Notes under the pieces: model-generated | What the model was told of the DNA's origin: nothing | What the model saw: only the letters and a program-made list of their open reading frames with translations | The model's database searches: none | Assembly (NCBI GenBank): GCA_029961685.1 | Contig: JARWKL010000001.1 | Location: 51,176,062-51,240,061, forward strand | Length of the DNA: 64,000 nucleotides | Direction: 5' to 3' | Source of the DNA: Aristolochia californica | Taxonomy: Eukaryota > Streptophyta > Magnoliopsida > Piperales > Aristolochiaceae | In this document: positions 22,089-33,938 of the stretch, piece after piece | Layout: the number at the start of each line of letters is the position of its first letter | Position numbering within the stretch: the stretch's first letter is position 1 | Translations under genes and position numbers: made by a program

Positions 22089-23400
22089 GTCTAATGAGGA
22101 AGAAAAGTCTACAGTGCAACATACTCAAGGTGAAATTACTCCTCCAACCTCACCAACTTCATTCTCTCAAGCATAATTGTCATTGTATTCACCTTCATCT
22201 TGCTCAATTGAAGGACCCCAAAGATACCGGAGCCTTGAAGACATCTACAATGAAACTGAAAGGTTAGAAGATGAAAACTTATTTTATTTTTTCTAATGAT
22301 GAACCTTTGAATTTTGAAGGTGTAAAAGAGAAAATGTGGACACAAGCCATGCATGAAGAAATTCAAGCCATTAAAAAGAATGATACTTGGTAACTTGTTT
22401 CTCTTCCAAGTGATCATCGGGTTATCAAAGTTAAATGGGTATTCAAAGCCAATAAGAATTCCAAGGGGGAAGTAGAGAGATACAAAGCGAGGTTAATTGC
22501 TGAGGGGTATAAGCAAAAGCAAAGCATTGACTATGAAGAAGTATTTGCTCTTGTTGCTTGCTTTTCCAAAGGAAGCAATCCAAGAATGTTTAAAGACTTC
22601 AAGAAGACTATGACTCAAGAATTTTAAATGAGTGACATGGGCCTCATATCTTACTAGTTATTAAAGTAAAGCAAATGGAGGATGGCATTTTCATCTCTCA
22701 AGAGACTTATGCAAAAAAAGTGATCAAGAAATTCAACATGGTGAATTGTAACCCCACCAATACGCCATGGAATGTGGCATGAAATATTAAAAAATGGAGG
22801 ATGGAGCAAGAGTAGACCCAACTTTATTCAAAATCCTTATGGTAAGTTGGAGGGACTTAACTTGTATCAGACCTGACATTTTGTTTTTAGTTGGAATTGT
22901 AAGTTGATTAATGGAAAATCCAAATGAAATACACATGAAGACAACTAGGAGGATTTTTCGTTATCTTAAAGGTACCATTGACTATGAATTTTCTATTCAT
23001 CTTAAAATGAATTCAAGTTTATATGGTATTGTGATAGTGATTATGCTGGAGATATTGACGATAGAAAATGCACTACTGGGTTTGTCTTCTTTTTGGAAAA
23101 TAATGCAATTTTTGGGTGTTCCAAGAATCAACCCATAGTCATGCTCTCAACATGTGAATTTGAGTATGTTGTTGCAACTTTTTCTACCTGTCATGCAATT
23201 TGGTTAAGAAGACTATTAAAGGAGCTTCATTTGGAACAAAGTGAAGCAAACAAGATTTTGATAGACAACAAATTAACACTTGCTCTAACAAAGAATCTGG
23301 TGTTTTATGATCGATCCAAGCATAATGATACAAGATATCATTTCATTCAAGAGTGTGTTGAAAAATAGAAGTTGAGATGGATTATGTAAAGTCATTATCA
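22089..23400 (+). pseudogene. copia-3 reverse transcriptase (internal deletion) and RNase H
   Basis: 22280-22560 has the RT start (MHEEIQAIKKNDTW, KWVFKANKNSKGEVERYKARLIAEGY). The palm, including the YVDD block, is missing: sequence jumps from DYEEVFALVA to the post-YVDD region (TMTQEF, SDMGLISY) near 22560-22640. 22911-23368 encodes the RNase H end (KTTRRIFRYLKGT, IVMLSTCEFEYVVATFSTCHAIWLRRLLKELH). Stops are frequent. This copy cannot encode an RT. Confidence 0.88.
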
Positions 23401-23496
23401 AACTACTAACATTTTCACAAAGCCTGTCAAATATGAAAGTTTTCAAAAGCTGAGAATGTTGATCAGTGTTACAAAGATGTCAAGTTTAAGAGGAGG

Positions 23497-23915
23497 TGTT
23501 GGATATTAAACTTAACTGGAATCAAAGAATCAGTTGAAGGGGTTATTCTCATTTAAATGGTGAAAATAATATGTCATTAGATAGGCATGCTTATCTAGGT
23601 TCCAATGGATCCAACCATTCATGAATTGAAATTTTCTAGAAGAAGTTATTGCCAATTTACGACACATTGTTTAACAAAATAAAAAATGCATGTATTCATT
23701 GATTAGTGTCTTTTGGTGTGATAAGATGCATCTAGAATGTATTTTGTTATAAGTCATTAAATTTAAAAATATCTTTTGAATAGTATAAATACCCATATAC
23801 TCAAGCTTTGAAAATGCAAACAATTGTAACAAGAATTCCTTTTATCTTTTCTCTTTTGTTTATTTCTTCTTCTATTACTTTAGAGTGATATGTTTGCCCA
23901 CCTTTGCTTCCAACA
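23497..23915 (+). repeat. copia-3 3' LTR
   Basis: TGTTGGATATTAAAC to GCTTCCAACA, preceded by the polypurine tract AGGAGG. See the 5' LTR for divergence. Confidence 0.9.
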
Positions 23916-23961
23916 AGAAGTCATGGTAGTAGAAAAAAATGAATTGGCAGACAAGAAAGAA

Positions 23962-23973
23962 GCTCTAATACCA
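23962..23973 (-). other. copia-4 primer binding site
   Basis: The minus strand reads TGGTATTAGAGC immediately next to the 5' LTR (23974). Confidence 0.88.
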
Positions 23974-24172
23974 TGCAATTGTAGAATTTGCTTGTATTCT
24001 TCCTTGGGCATTCTATTCCCTTTTTATAGTGTTTGTTATGGCATTTGAGTTAGATAATAACACCTATTAGTTGGAGAGATAAAGAGAGTGGGTTGAAGAT
24101 AGCTACAACGAGAGAAAGAAGGAAGATAGTTGGAGATATCTATGATGAGAGATAGGAGGAAGATATCTAACA
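23974..24172 (-). repeat. copia-4 5' LTR
   Basis: TGCAATTGTAG to GATATCTAACA on the plus strand. It is 199 bp and uninterrupted, and defines the intact length of this LTR family. The AAGTT target duplication follows at 24173-24177. Confidence 0.9.
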
Positions 24173-24177
24173 AAGTT

Positions 24178-24900
24178 AAATAATGCTACATGTCCATTTT
24201 ACTCAATCTCATGGTTATTAGACAAAGGACAGATGACTGCACATTCCCACAAAAAATATGGTTTCGTTTAGCAAGGGTGATGGAAGAGAGTGCAGGGTGT
24301 TTACTCAAATCTCGTGGTTATTAGACAAAGGACAAATGCTAAGAACCTGGAGACACACGTTCGGAAGCGAGAGAACCAGAGAGAATGAAGCCTAGACAGG
24401 AGATGGGAGGAAGAAACTGAGGGAATCTGATGGGTACGACGCTCGTCCAAACACCAAAGCGTCCCTGTCTCTGACACTCAGATTCCCACACTTATTCCTT
24501 CCAATTCAAAAACGTCAAAAGAGTTACCATTCTCAACTTCTCCTTCTCTTTTCGTTTCTAATTTATTAACTTCAAGAGAGAAAGGGAACCAAACCAGCCA
24601 CGACAGCTTTCTTTTTATCTTCATTGTCTACAGAAAGAAAGTGAACAGCAACGTTGCCTATGAGTCTCTGCACATTTTGACCATCACTGATCACTTTTTG
24701 AATTTCATCCCCAACGTGGGTTCAGACAGTAAACATGGACACCAGATGATGAATTTGTTGCGTATCCTATCCTTGGAAAACAAACTCCAGGGCCTTGTTT
24801 TTCTCTGTTTCTCTTCTTTGCATACAAACAATTCTTTAAGGAGTGGAGGCTGTTTGAATTGAAAAGGGGCTACTTTCAGAGCCAGTACGTGGGTCGTGCT
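24178..24900. other. Non-coding stretch with a ~40 bp direct repeat
   Basis: TTTACTCAATCTCATGG with TTATTAGACAAAGGACA occurs near 24199 and again near 24301 with three changes. No gene or transposon was recognised. Short plus-strand frames to 24862 look random. Confidence 0.5.
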
Positions 24901-26340
24901 AATCTCTTTTCTTTATGGGTGCAATATAATAATGGACGAATAACATAAAGAGGAATAGGGGAGCGAGAAGAAAGAGAAAAAGATAGGTTTTCTTTTCTCT
25001 TTCAAATGGAGAGAGGGAGAGGAATCCAGGTATTCCAAGCGCTCCAGACAAATCCGTTTCAGAGAGAAAAGCACTTTGCTTTTAGACCTCAGAAAAGGAG
25101 AATTCGAAGCCCGTAAGCCTCTACTGAATTTGTTAGCTTTATCACCCATCTCTCTCCAACTTGCAGTATTTAATTGCTGCAAAGCGCAAAGCCAACCGGC
25201 CACATCCCACCCGGGGGGTCTTCTCTCTCTTTCTTTATTCTTTATTCATTTTCCCTGCTACCAGTCTAACCCAGCGAAGAAGCCGCAAGTTGACATAACC
25301 TTCTTCAAGTTAGGGCAGCCCCACAAAGAGAAAAGAATAGGAGAAGCCAAAGAAGAAAAGGTGGCTGTTGAGGTCGAGTCGTTTTTCCGGCTCCCTTGGT
25401 TTTTGCTGACGCAAAAGGTGGTTGGTTTGAGAGGAGGAAGTCTGTCAGGCGCCACCCTATTTCGATTTGCCTCTAAAACTATTCTTTACTTTCTAGAGAA
25501 ATCCTCTTTCAATTGATCCCCGCTGAATAAATCTCATCTTCTCCATCACATCTCGACCATCGCGGACGGCGTTTGCTGCGCCTTTCCCCCTCCCATGACC
25601 ATTCCGACGAGTGAAGGTGGCCTGATAATGAAGAAAGGACCAGAATAGAGAAAGAGGCTCGTATCTACGCTAAGACGGGCGGTAAGTCTTCATTAATGAT
25701 ACATCTACGCATGTGCCTGGCTCCCTGTATGCCATTTGCAGTGTCCATCGAATCGTCGATATGCTATGTGAATGGCGTGCGAGGAGCCATGCATACGGCT
25801 TTCTTGCATTGCATATCCTCGCAGATGTCTGTTCGTACCAGTATTACCATTTCAAGCATAAGTTTTCAATCTCTCTACTCAGATATTTTCAAAGTCATTT
25901 TCAAAAACCAATCGTCTTCTTTTTTAGTCGAATACAGTGGAACGTGGTGAATGTGTCTGTCACTCTCGTTGGTCCCGCAGATTCGGTTTTCATAGGAGAA
26001 ACGAAGGACCCTAAAGCTCTGTCTCATGCACAAAATCAGTTCGGCTGGAGTACCCCTTGGATCTTAGTCCTTTCGAGCTTTATCTTAGTATTATTACGCT
26101 TGGGTCGCATCACTGAAAGCTCGCTTTCATGTCAACCTCCTCTTAAAAGAAAGCAATATTAAGAAAGAGATGAGTTTCACTCACTGTTCTTACAGTACCA
26201 CATTCAGGATTCAAATATAACCAGTTCACCAGAAAGCTTTTTCAGCCTTGCAGAGATAGCCGGTAAGTGCGTGTTTTGTTTAACAAATCCCATTCACTCC
26301 AGAGGGGTTTCAACTTTTAAGACATCATGCCTGCAGGTCC
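24900..26340. other. Island of organelle-like composition, no recognised gene
   Basis: GC content is visibly higher than in the flanks and there are overlapping open frames (25076-25516 plus, 25713-26162 plus). The second has a hydrophobic segment WILVLSSFILVLLRLGRI near its C-terminus. Composition and texture (AAAGAAAGCAATA, GAAAGCTCGCTTTC) recall plant mitochondrial DNA, but I did not recognise a specific mitochondrial gene. A nuclear copy of mitochondrial DNA is possible. A decayed nuclear repeat is the alternative. Confidence 0.3.
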
Positions 26341-27690
26341 CCCTTCATCATTAATTCAAGACTGCTTCAGCTAATTTTGGTTCATCTTCCTTCAAAGTCG
26401 ACTGCAACTCCATAGACGTGGACAGAAATGGCCGAATTATGTAAATTCGATTCGTGTATTTTGTTCTCCTCTTCTGTTTTGTTTGCTTATATTTAGATCG
26501 AAGATCCACATACCTCCTCTTGTGAGACTCTTGTAAGACTTTACCATAATAATTTGGCTTGTGAGACTTCTTTCTAAGAAAGTCTTGTAAGACTCTTCCG
26601 TACCTGCTCTTCAATAATCTTATAGGTTTAGTTATCAAATATGATTTTTAATTATTCAGTATTTTATGTCATACAATGAACACAAAAGTTTTGCAAAAGG
26701 AGGGTACAACCAACCTGGACCAATGACATGAAGAAGAGTGTCGTTCGATTTAAACAAAAGAGTAATTTTATAAATCTATTATATTTGGGCTCATGATTAT
26801 AGAGTTTATTGCATGTTAATATTCCTTTAGCTTGACTATTATGGGTTGTAACTAATATATCAAAATTTATAGGCCCAAGTGCAAGTAGTTTGATATAAAT
26901 AATAATTGGCTAGGTTTTAAGATAAATGACTAGTTTACCAATGTTAATACCAATGACAACCTTTTGCATTGGCATTTCAAACAAAATAGGTTTATTACAT
27001 GGAAGACCCTAAAAATTGTGTTTCGTGGCACATAGTTTAAAATGTGGTTATGAGAAGTGTGTTTGATGTGTTATAGCAACTATTATCTACATGTATTTAA
27101 CGACTACCTACCAATAGGAGTTGTCAAATGCTAAATCCATGTTATCCAAATAGACAATGATGTTAGACCATTGATATGGTCAAACATTTTCCAAAATCAT
27201 ATAAATGTACAAGTGGTAAGAGGATGAAGACTGAAGAGGATGTAAACAAAGAAGATGAGGTTGAGGTAGAATAGAACTACGATGAAGAACAAGAGGACGC
27301 TAAGGAATAAAAAGATGTTGAAGAGGGGGAAAATGCGATAAAGAGATATAATGTTATTAGACAACAATGAATCTGAATAATATTTCATGAGAAACAACAT
27401 TAGGATATATAAAATTATTTATTTTGAATATCGTTAGTGTTATTATTTTTTTAGAAATAATATTATTGATGTTACAAATATACTATGAAGGTTAATATGA
27501 TATCATACATTCTCGTCCTTCTAAGCAACCACACATCTCATGTATTGCATCATCCAAGGACATGGATTCCTCTTCCACCATCGGAGATGCATGGCAGTGA
27601 GCTACTTGGGGGGATGATCGTGTCCAAAGACAGTGTATGAAAGTCAACTACTTATTATTCTTTTTTATGTTAAATTATATTTTGTTTTTT
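26341..27690. other. AT-rich non-coding stretch
   Basis: No gene recognised. There are a few direct repeats of CTCTTGTGAGACT/TTGTAAGACT near 26515-26600. Confidence 0.5.
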
Positions 27691-27699
27691 AGTAATTTA

Positions 27700-28330
27700 T
27701 TTACTTTGTGTACATAGATCCATTTACACCCTCTTGTTCCACATCATCTCCATCCATATCCTCACTAACGAGGCGAGCACACAACCCAACCAAGGGCTCC
27801 AGAGTGGATGATATCACGAGAAAGCTCAGTAGGAGGATCTCAGTGGAGTTTAGAGATTTTCATGGGAAGTCATCAAGACCCTATAGTCCAGTTTTCACTC
27901 ATTGGGTGGACCATATCCTTAGGACTCACATGGAGATGAAGGAGGACACCAATGATCAGGTAGCTTTTGACTATCCCTGTATTGAGGTAAACATTACAAA
28001 ATATTCAATTAGATTTGTCCTTCTACAATCACTAGCTTAAAATATTAAGTTTGATAATATTTTGTGTTATTCCTTTTTCAAAGAGAAGTTTGATATTGAT
28101 ATGCAAAGTGATGCAGCAACACGAGTTGTCGTGTATTCTATATGGAGTGTTGCATTTCATTAGCACCAAACTACCATGCACATCGAGTATAGAGAGCATG
28201 GAAGTTACCCCATGACACAATCCACTTCTTATAGAGGTGTTTCTCTCGAGGATTAGCAGTGGTTATATGTGAACGCATTTCAAAGGGAGAGGTTTCAAGT
28301 GATTAGATTTCTAGGGGTTGTATTTCAAAG
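27700..28330 (+). pseudogene. En/Spm-type (CACTA) transposase-like exon pair, decayed
   Basis: 27708-27986 encodes TRRAHNPTKGSRVDDITRKL then SVEFRDFHGKSSRP, followed by HWVDHILRTHMEMKEDT. This layout (KG..., basic patch, HWxxxIR) resembles the plant Ptta/En/Spm transposase family that accompanies CACTA elements. A GT donor at 27987 and an AG acceptor near 28083 would join it to EKFDIDMQSDAATR. A stop follows (codon TAG near 28160) and the QWLYVNAFQRERFQ segment near 28250 continues after another stop. Assignment is by motif pattern only, not by alignment. Confidence 0.42.
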
Positions 28331-28850
28331 TAGAAATTATTTTTTATTTTACTAATATCTAATTTTTATTTGTAGAGACATTCCTGAGTAAATGTTGAAA
28401 ACGTTAGCAAAAAAAATCATTTGGCTTATTACATGATCAAAGACTTCTATGTGTATCAGAGATGAGATGGTAAGTATTTAACTTGGAGTATATTTTCTTT
28501 CAATTATATTACTAAAGTAATACATTTAGATGCATGTCTCTTTTAAGTGTGAAGGGTACAAATTTCTCAAATATTGAACAATTTCATATTACTCATCAGT
28601 CCAAGTACGGGTAGACTGTGAGATCAGAAAAAATAATATGTAAGTACAATTATAACCTTAAATTTCTTATAAATAATATATTTTATTTTAATTAAAATAA
28701 TTATAACTTTCTTATGTTATTTTTAGTAGGAGGAAATTAAGTGGTTGGTACGAGAGGCATATTAGGCTGGTGAGCATGTTGATGAGTGTGTTATTGTGCA
28801 CAATATTCGTAGAGCTAGGTCTGGGTACGTTAAAGGGTTGAGTTTAGTTC
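28331..28850. other. AT-rich non-coding stretch
   Basis: It may hold further decayed parts of the transposase. Nothing could be assigned. Confidence 0.4.
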
Positions 28851-29900
28851 AACCACCTATAAAAGAGACTTTAGCTCTCTTTAAAACCACTTGTATGCTC
28901 AAATACATGACTTTAAAAAATATACCTAGAGATTAATTAGCTAGATTGTAGCACTAGCAAGCTCTTCTATCTAAAATTAAAGGTCCTAGATTAACCTGTG
29001 AAGTAAAGAAGTGAAAATACAAAACAAGAAAAGCTTACACACTTGAATTGATGGAGAGACAACTTTCTCCTTTAAGATATCCAAGCCTCCAACATTTGAA
29101 ATTTAATTTGGAATGATTCTAGAGCTTCAAGTGATGTGATGAAAGGAGAAATTTTGAGAGAAGGGGAGATTTTTTTAGGATTCTAGCTCTTTTTCTCTCA
29201 AAAGTATGTTGAAAATGAATTTCAAGTAGGAATTACTTTGAATGAAGTACTTTGAATGAAGTAGGTTTATAAATAAAAACTCAATGAATGCTCTAAGGCA
29301 TGTTTGGTGGGTATTTATAGCTTCCCCAAGCCAAACTAGCTTTTATGTAGTCATTTGCAAAAAATCTAACAACTCAATAATCAATCAATAGAAATGTATG
29401 ATCAATTAATCACATATAACAATTATATTTTTATGAGTCTTTAGGCAAATTGATTTATGAGTTGATCGATCAATGAACTATCAAGCCTTTGGAAAACTTA
29501 AGTTGATTGATCAATCAACCCTGATTGATTGATAATGTATTAAATCTCTAGTTGTGCAACACTAAGTATGATTGATCAATATTGTTGGTATAATCAATAA
29601 TGTTTTATGTCCTATTTTGGAATAGTTCTATCTAATTAATCAATACTTAGGTATGATCTATCATGACTTATAACTTTTCAATGCCTAGACATGTATGTTT
29701 CATCAATCCAATGAGAATGATTGATCATGCTTTATAGTTCATTCTAGCATAGTTTGATCGATCATGCTTTATATTGTCTGCTAGTGTGTACAAGGTTTGA
29801 TCAATCATTACTAGATAATGATTGATAATGTCATAGCCAATTTTATAAATTAGGCTTCTAAGCATGACAAAATGATCCAAAAAAAAGGTTTCTAATAAAT
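28850..29900 (+). repeat. Repeat family G, copy A
   Basis: Shares with copies B and C the order: GAGA...TTTTGGCC-like start, GGCTAGATT.TAGC.CTAGCAAG, TTACAC..TTG..., GGTATTTATAAGC/TTCCCC, AACTAGC, CAAAAAATTTGAC, then a long tail dense in GATTGATCAATC and GATCGATCA words. No coding capacity. Confidence 0.6.
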
Positions 29901-30049
29901 TTAAAACACGGATATGCATTGAAAAAACATTGATTTTAATTACATATGTCCTAAAGCTCTAAAAATCATTTGTACTTCAAATTTGAAGTTTTGGAGCTGC
30001 CCTCATACATGATTGAAGTTCTTGAAACTTTTCTATGTAACTTGGGCTC

Positions 30050-31330
30050 TAATTTGTTGGGCCTATGTAGGTTCTCTGGGGAGGGTTTGTTGTAATTAAC
30101 CGTTCTTTTAAGTTATGATCAATTAAACGCAGAAATCTCAATGTGCATATAAAAGCCATTTGGATAAAAGCATTCAACACACATGCACACAACCAAGGGA
30201 TACAGTGTTTTTTGTTAACGATGTTCCTCTATTAGTAGTCACCGCCTAAGAACACTTGCTTGGGAAATTTTCACTATATGATCTAATAGCTAGAAATTTT
30301 AAAAACTTTTTGACACTCTTAAACTGCATGTAATCCCAATTACACGATTTCTAATCTTCCACAAGATTCAATACAATGGACTAGATTCCAACTCTAGTCA
30401 AGCACTTCCCTTCTAAATTCTTAGTTCTAGAAACCAATTCTTCTGCCTTTCTAGGCACTAGAGAACCTATAAAAGAAGAAATGAAAATACAAAAATGGAA
30501 TAAAAAATTAAAATTTCCTCTTGATATGGGAGACAACCCTTCTCCAAATGAGAACCAAACTTGTAGACATTTAAGCACGAACGATTGAAGTAAAGGAGCT
30601 TAATGGAACTAAATATGCTTTAAAAATTTTGTGAGATGTAGGAAGATTTGAGAAAGTGAAGGTTTTTCTCTCAAAGAGGGTAAAAATAGAACTTTGATGC
30701 TCAAATTATTTTCGCAAAGTTTGGGTTTGCTAGTAAAAGATCAACTCATTCTCCTCAAGATGCTTGGAGGGGTATTTATAAGTTTCCCCTTCAAACTAGC
30801 CATTTTTTGCCCGTTTACAAAAAATTTGACATATCATTGATCAATCATTGTAAAGTAAATGATCGATCAGTTGAGTGTAACAACTATATTTTTTTCAGAA
30901 ATATTTTATTGATCGATTGGAATGATTGATTAATTATTTTTTGTTGATATGACAACTTAAGTTGATCGATTAGTGCTCGATCATGTTTTGCAATTCTTGA
31001 CAATACAGTACAAGTATGATCGATCAATGTAAGGATGTTGATTGATCATGCTTTGTGTCTCCAAACGGTATTTATTTGCCTGATCAATCATTGTTATAAT
31101 ATATGATTGATCAAGCTTTGTAAATTATGTATTCCTGGACAAGTATGATCAATCAGTCCAACAATGAATAATTGATTGCTTTATAGCACAATCTGGTGTA
31201 GTATTGGTTGATCGATCAATGTACAGGTATTGATCGATCATGCTTTGTAATTCTAACTAGTGCACATTCTGGTTGATGGATCATGGGAAAATGTTGATCA
31301 ACTATTCCAATGTCAAATTGCTAAGTACAA
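30050..31330 (+). repeat. Repeat family G, copy B
   Basis: Same order as copy A. The GGGGTATTTATAAG box lies near 30770 and the GATC-rich tail at 30830-31310, with TTGATCGATCATGCTTTG recurring. The start (GTTAACGATGTTCCTCTATTAG near 30215) matches the inverted copy C near 33340. Confidence 0.6.
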
Positions 31331-31841
31331 TATCAAAACACAATTAAATTTGATCTTAAGGTGGTGTAGCGAGCTATAACACATTTTAATGCATCTGCTA
31401 AACACAATTTTGAAAAATCCATGTCCTAAAACTTTTTCATGAGTTCAGATGATATTTTAGTTTTTGGAAAAAGCTAAAGCTTGTGTTATGATTTCAAAAC
31501 CTTTGTATATGATAATTTCGAACATGAGGAGTCCTAGAGCTCCAATATAGACAAGTGCTTAAATATCAAAATTGTGGATAACTATTTATTTACATAACTA
31601 AAGTTCTTGAGATTTCTAAATTGGACTCTACTCTAAGTCTCCAATTCTTTGCTCATATTTTTCGTAAGTTCTTCTTGTTGATCTAGCATTGAATCCCTTC
31701 TTGATTTTGATGTTAAAAAAACTTAATTGAGCTGATAATTATAAATCTAGTATTTTAAATACCTTTTGCTTCAAGAGACATCAATTTCAAGGTCTAAAAT
31801 ATTGAATCGATACAAGCTTCTCAAAAGACCTCAAACACCAT

Positions 31842-32135
31842 GGAATGTCAAAGAACTCTTGAAGAAGTACCTCATAAGATGAAAAAAAATTGAAGAGTAT
31901 AGTTTTAAGAATCATTGAGTTAAGTAAAAAACTCAGCCTATGTAAGAGAGCAGTCCATTTCTTCCAAATTTTGAGGTACAATGAAAATTTGGAGCTTTAG
32001 GTGGAATGTGAAAGAACACTGGAAGAAGCACCTCAGAAGATGAAGAAAATATGAAGATTAAAATTTTAGGAATCACTAAGTTAAGTCAAAAACTCAGTCT
32101 ATGTAAGAGAGCAGTTCATTTCCAAAAATTGTGGT
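31842..32135. repeat. Direct duplication, ~165 bp period
   Basis: GAATGTCAAAGAACTCTTGAAG, then AAGTACCTCATAAGATG and TTAAGTAAAAAACTCAGCC at 31842-31965, recurs at about 32007-32130 with ~15 % changes (GTAAGAGAGCAGT is identical in both). It lies in the spacer between family G copies B and C. Confidence 0.75.
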
Positions 32136-32229
32136 ACAATAAAAAAATGAAGCTTTAGGATATATTTTGCATCAAAGTTTAAAGAAATGGATACATGCAT
32201 GTCATACATATTAGAATCACTTAGGATCA

Positions 32230-33420
32230 CAAATTCTCATGCTTTAAAAATATGAATGGTGAACTGGCACTAGAATGATCGATAAGTATCAATCAACCAA
32301 AAGTTTGATAAACCAATGTCAATCAATAGATCATCTAGAACATGGCCAATTTGTGATATAAAACATGATCAATCAACTCATTTAAACTGATCTATCAATA
32401 TTGTCCAAGCAAAGAAATTTCATGATGATTGATCGATCATACAAAACTTTACCAGTCAAGGACTTAAAGTATGATTAATCATAGTCATTGATTGGTCATA
32501 CTTGTAATGCACTGACAGTGGGAATTCTTATTGATCGGTCATACTTGTAATGCACTGACAGTGGGAATTCTTATTGATTGGTCATACTTGTAATGCACTG
32601 ACAATGAGAATTCTTATTGATTGATCATACCATGTACATTGATTGATCAACTTAGAATGTCAGATCCAATAGAAAGATATTGATCGATCAATAAGCGTCA
32701 TTCTAATAGAAAAATAGTCGTTACACACGATTGATCGATTAATCACTTTACATCAATCGATCTATGTAAACTCATTTTTTTACAAATGGGCAAAAAAAAG
32801 CTAGTTTGGCTTTGGGAAGTTATAAATACCCCCACCAAACCTCCCATTGGGAAGTTAATGAGCTTTTATTAGCATATCCACAAGAATTTATTGTTAATCC
32901 ATTGAAAAATTTTCGTAAGTGCATTTTTTAGAATGAGAAAACCAAAACCTGGCAAAATTCTATACTTCTTTCTCATAATATCTCCTTACACATATTATAG
33001 TCAAGCTCTTATATTCTACATTGCGCTATCAAGGTTGGAAGATTGGAACTCTCAAAGGAGAAAGATTTCTCTCCCATTGACAAGGGTGTAAGTTTTACAT
33101 TTTTTTCATATTTTTCATTTGTGATAGGTTCATTTAGAACCTAGTTAAATCTAGATATTAAGAGTCTTGCTAGAGCTAGAATCTAGCCAATCTCTTGGGG
33201 AGATTGTATTGTAAACTGTGTATTTGAGCACACACATGGATTAAAAGAGGGCCAAAATCTCTTTTGTGTAATTCTTTCTAAAAAAATTATACTTAGTGGA
33301 ATTTTCCAAGCACGGGTTTTTGGGCAGTGAATACCAATAGGAGAACATTGATAACAAAATATTTGGTGTCAAAATTGCGGTGTATGAATTTCTACGATTT
33401 TTCTTTGCATATTTACTTGA
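32230..33420 (-). repeat. Repeat family G, copy C (inverted)
   Basis: Reverse-complement copy: the GATC-rich part comes first (32270-32770), then TTATAAATACCCCC near 32820, TAGCCAATCTC and CTAGAATC near 33190, and AGTGGAATTTTCC...AGAACATTGATAACAAAAT near 33295-33360. Together with copy B it forms an imperfect inverted repeat around a ~0.9 kb spacer. Confidence 0.6.
32490..32630. repeat. 43 bp tandem repeat, three full units and a partial one
   Basis: Units start at 32490, 32533, 32576 and 32619. Each contains GGTCATACTTGTAATGCACT and GACAGTGGGAATTC. The units are almost identical. Confidence 0.92.
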
Positions 33421-33938
33421 TTTATAATTCCATGTCTTAATTTTTTAAACTTTTAATTTTTAATTCATCCCCTCTTGAGAAGCCACTTGGACCAACACAT
33501 CTTTTTAACAACAATCTTCAAAGTTTTTTTGCTTCGGGGTTTGACTTGCAACTTGACGGATCAACCTTTTTATCTTGGGCTTGCCATAAACCGCATAATG
33601 TAGGTGCGAAAAGGATTTGTGTCTAATCACACTGATAACACCATTAGTTACACAATTTCAAGTTACCCATTTTTTTATCATCAAAATACTAGAGACCAAC
33701 ATGATTTTACCATAGGTCTAACATAATCTTCAAGTCTTCATTCCTTCACTTGTCATGCTTCTTCACGATGACATGACACATGAATCAAAAACATGATTTT
33801 GCCATAGGTCTAAAATAATTTTCAAGACTACATTCCTTCACTTACGGGTGCTTCTTCAAGATGACTTGATACATGAATCGAGTTTGAGGTCTTGAGAAGC
33901 ATTTGCTGGTTTTTTTTTTTTTTTTTGCTGAGATTTTG
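33421..33938. other. Non-coding stretch before the viral insertion
   Basis: AT-rich. It includes a duplicated phrase (CATGATTTTACCATAGGTCTAA near 33700 and CATGATTTTGCCATAGGTCTAA near 33795) and a T-run at 33909-33926. No gene recognised. Confidence 0.5.

Larger units (their letters stand above)
17902..23915 (+). mobile_element. Ty1/copia retrotransposon copia-3, 6.0 kb with two insertions
   Basis: LTRs of 410 bp (17902-18311) and 419 bp (23497-23915) share the start TGTT(A/G)GATATTAAACTTAA and end CCTTTGCTTCCAACA. A tRNA-Met primer site (TGGTATCAGAG, 18315-18325) follows the left LTR, and a polypurine tract (AAGTTTAAGAGGAGG, 23482-23496) precedes the right one. Domain order gag, protease, integrase, RT, RNase H on the plus strand is Ty1/copia. 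Flanks AAGAA/AGAAG are an imperfect target duplication. It lies in copia-4 and hosts an LTR element and a solo LTR. Confidence 0.94.
12813..24172 (-). mobile_element. Ty1/copia retrotransposon copia-4, hosting nested insertions
   Basis: Flanked by AAGTT at 12808-12812 and 24173-24177. The right (5') LTR is 199 bp (23974-24172) with an adjacent tRNA-Met primer site. The left (3') LTR (12813-13787) is expanded by a plastid-like insert and a solo LTR. Between them lie RNase H, RT, integrase, protease and gag on the minus strand, all degenerate, and the gag region is split by copia-3 (17902-23915). The matching target duplication 11.4 kb apart shows that both ends belong to one element. Confidence 0.92.

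Noticed and set aside
25076..25516. 146-codon plus-strand frame as a gene
   Set aside because: Low-complexity leucine/serine-rich product, no recognisable domain or start context. Kept only as part of an organelle-like island.
32490..32630. CRISPR-like array
   Set aside because: Units are contiguous tandem repeats with no unique spacers, and the DNA is eukaryotic.
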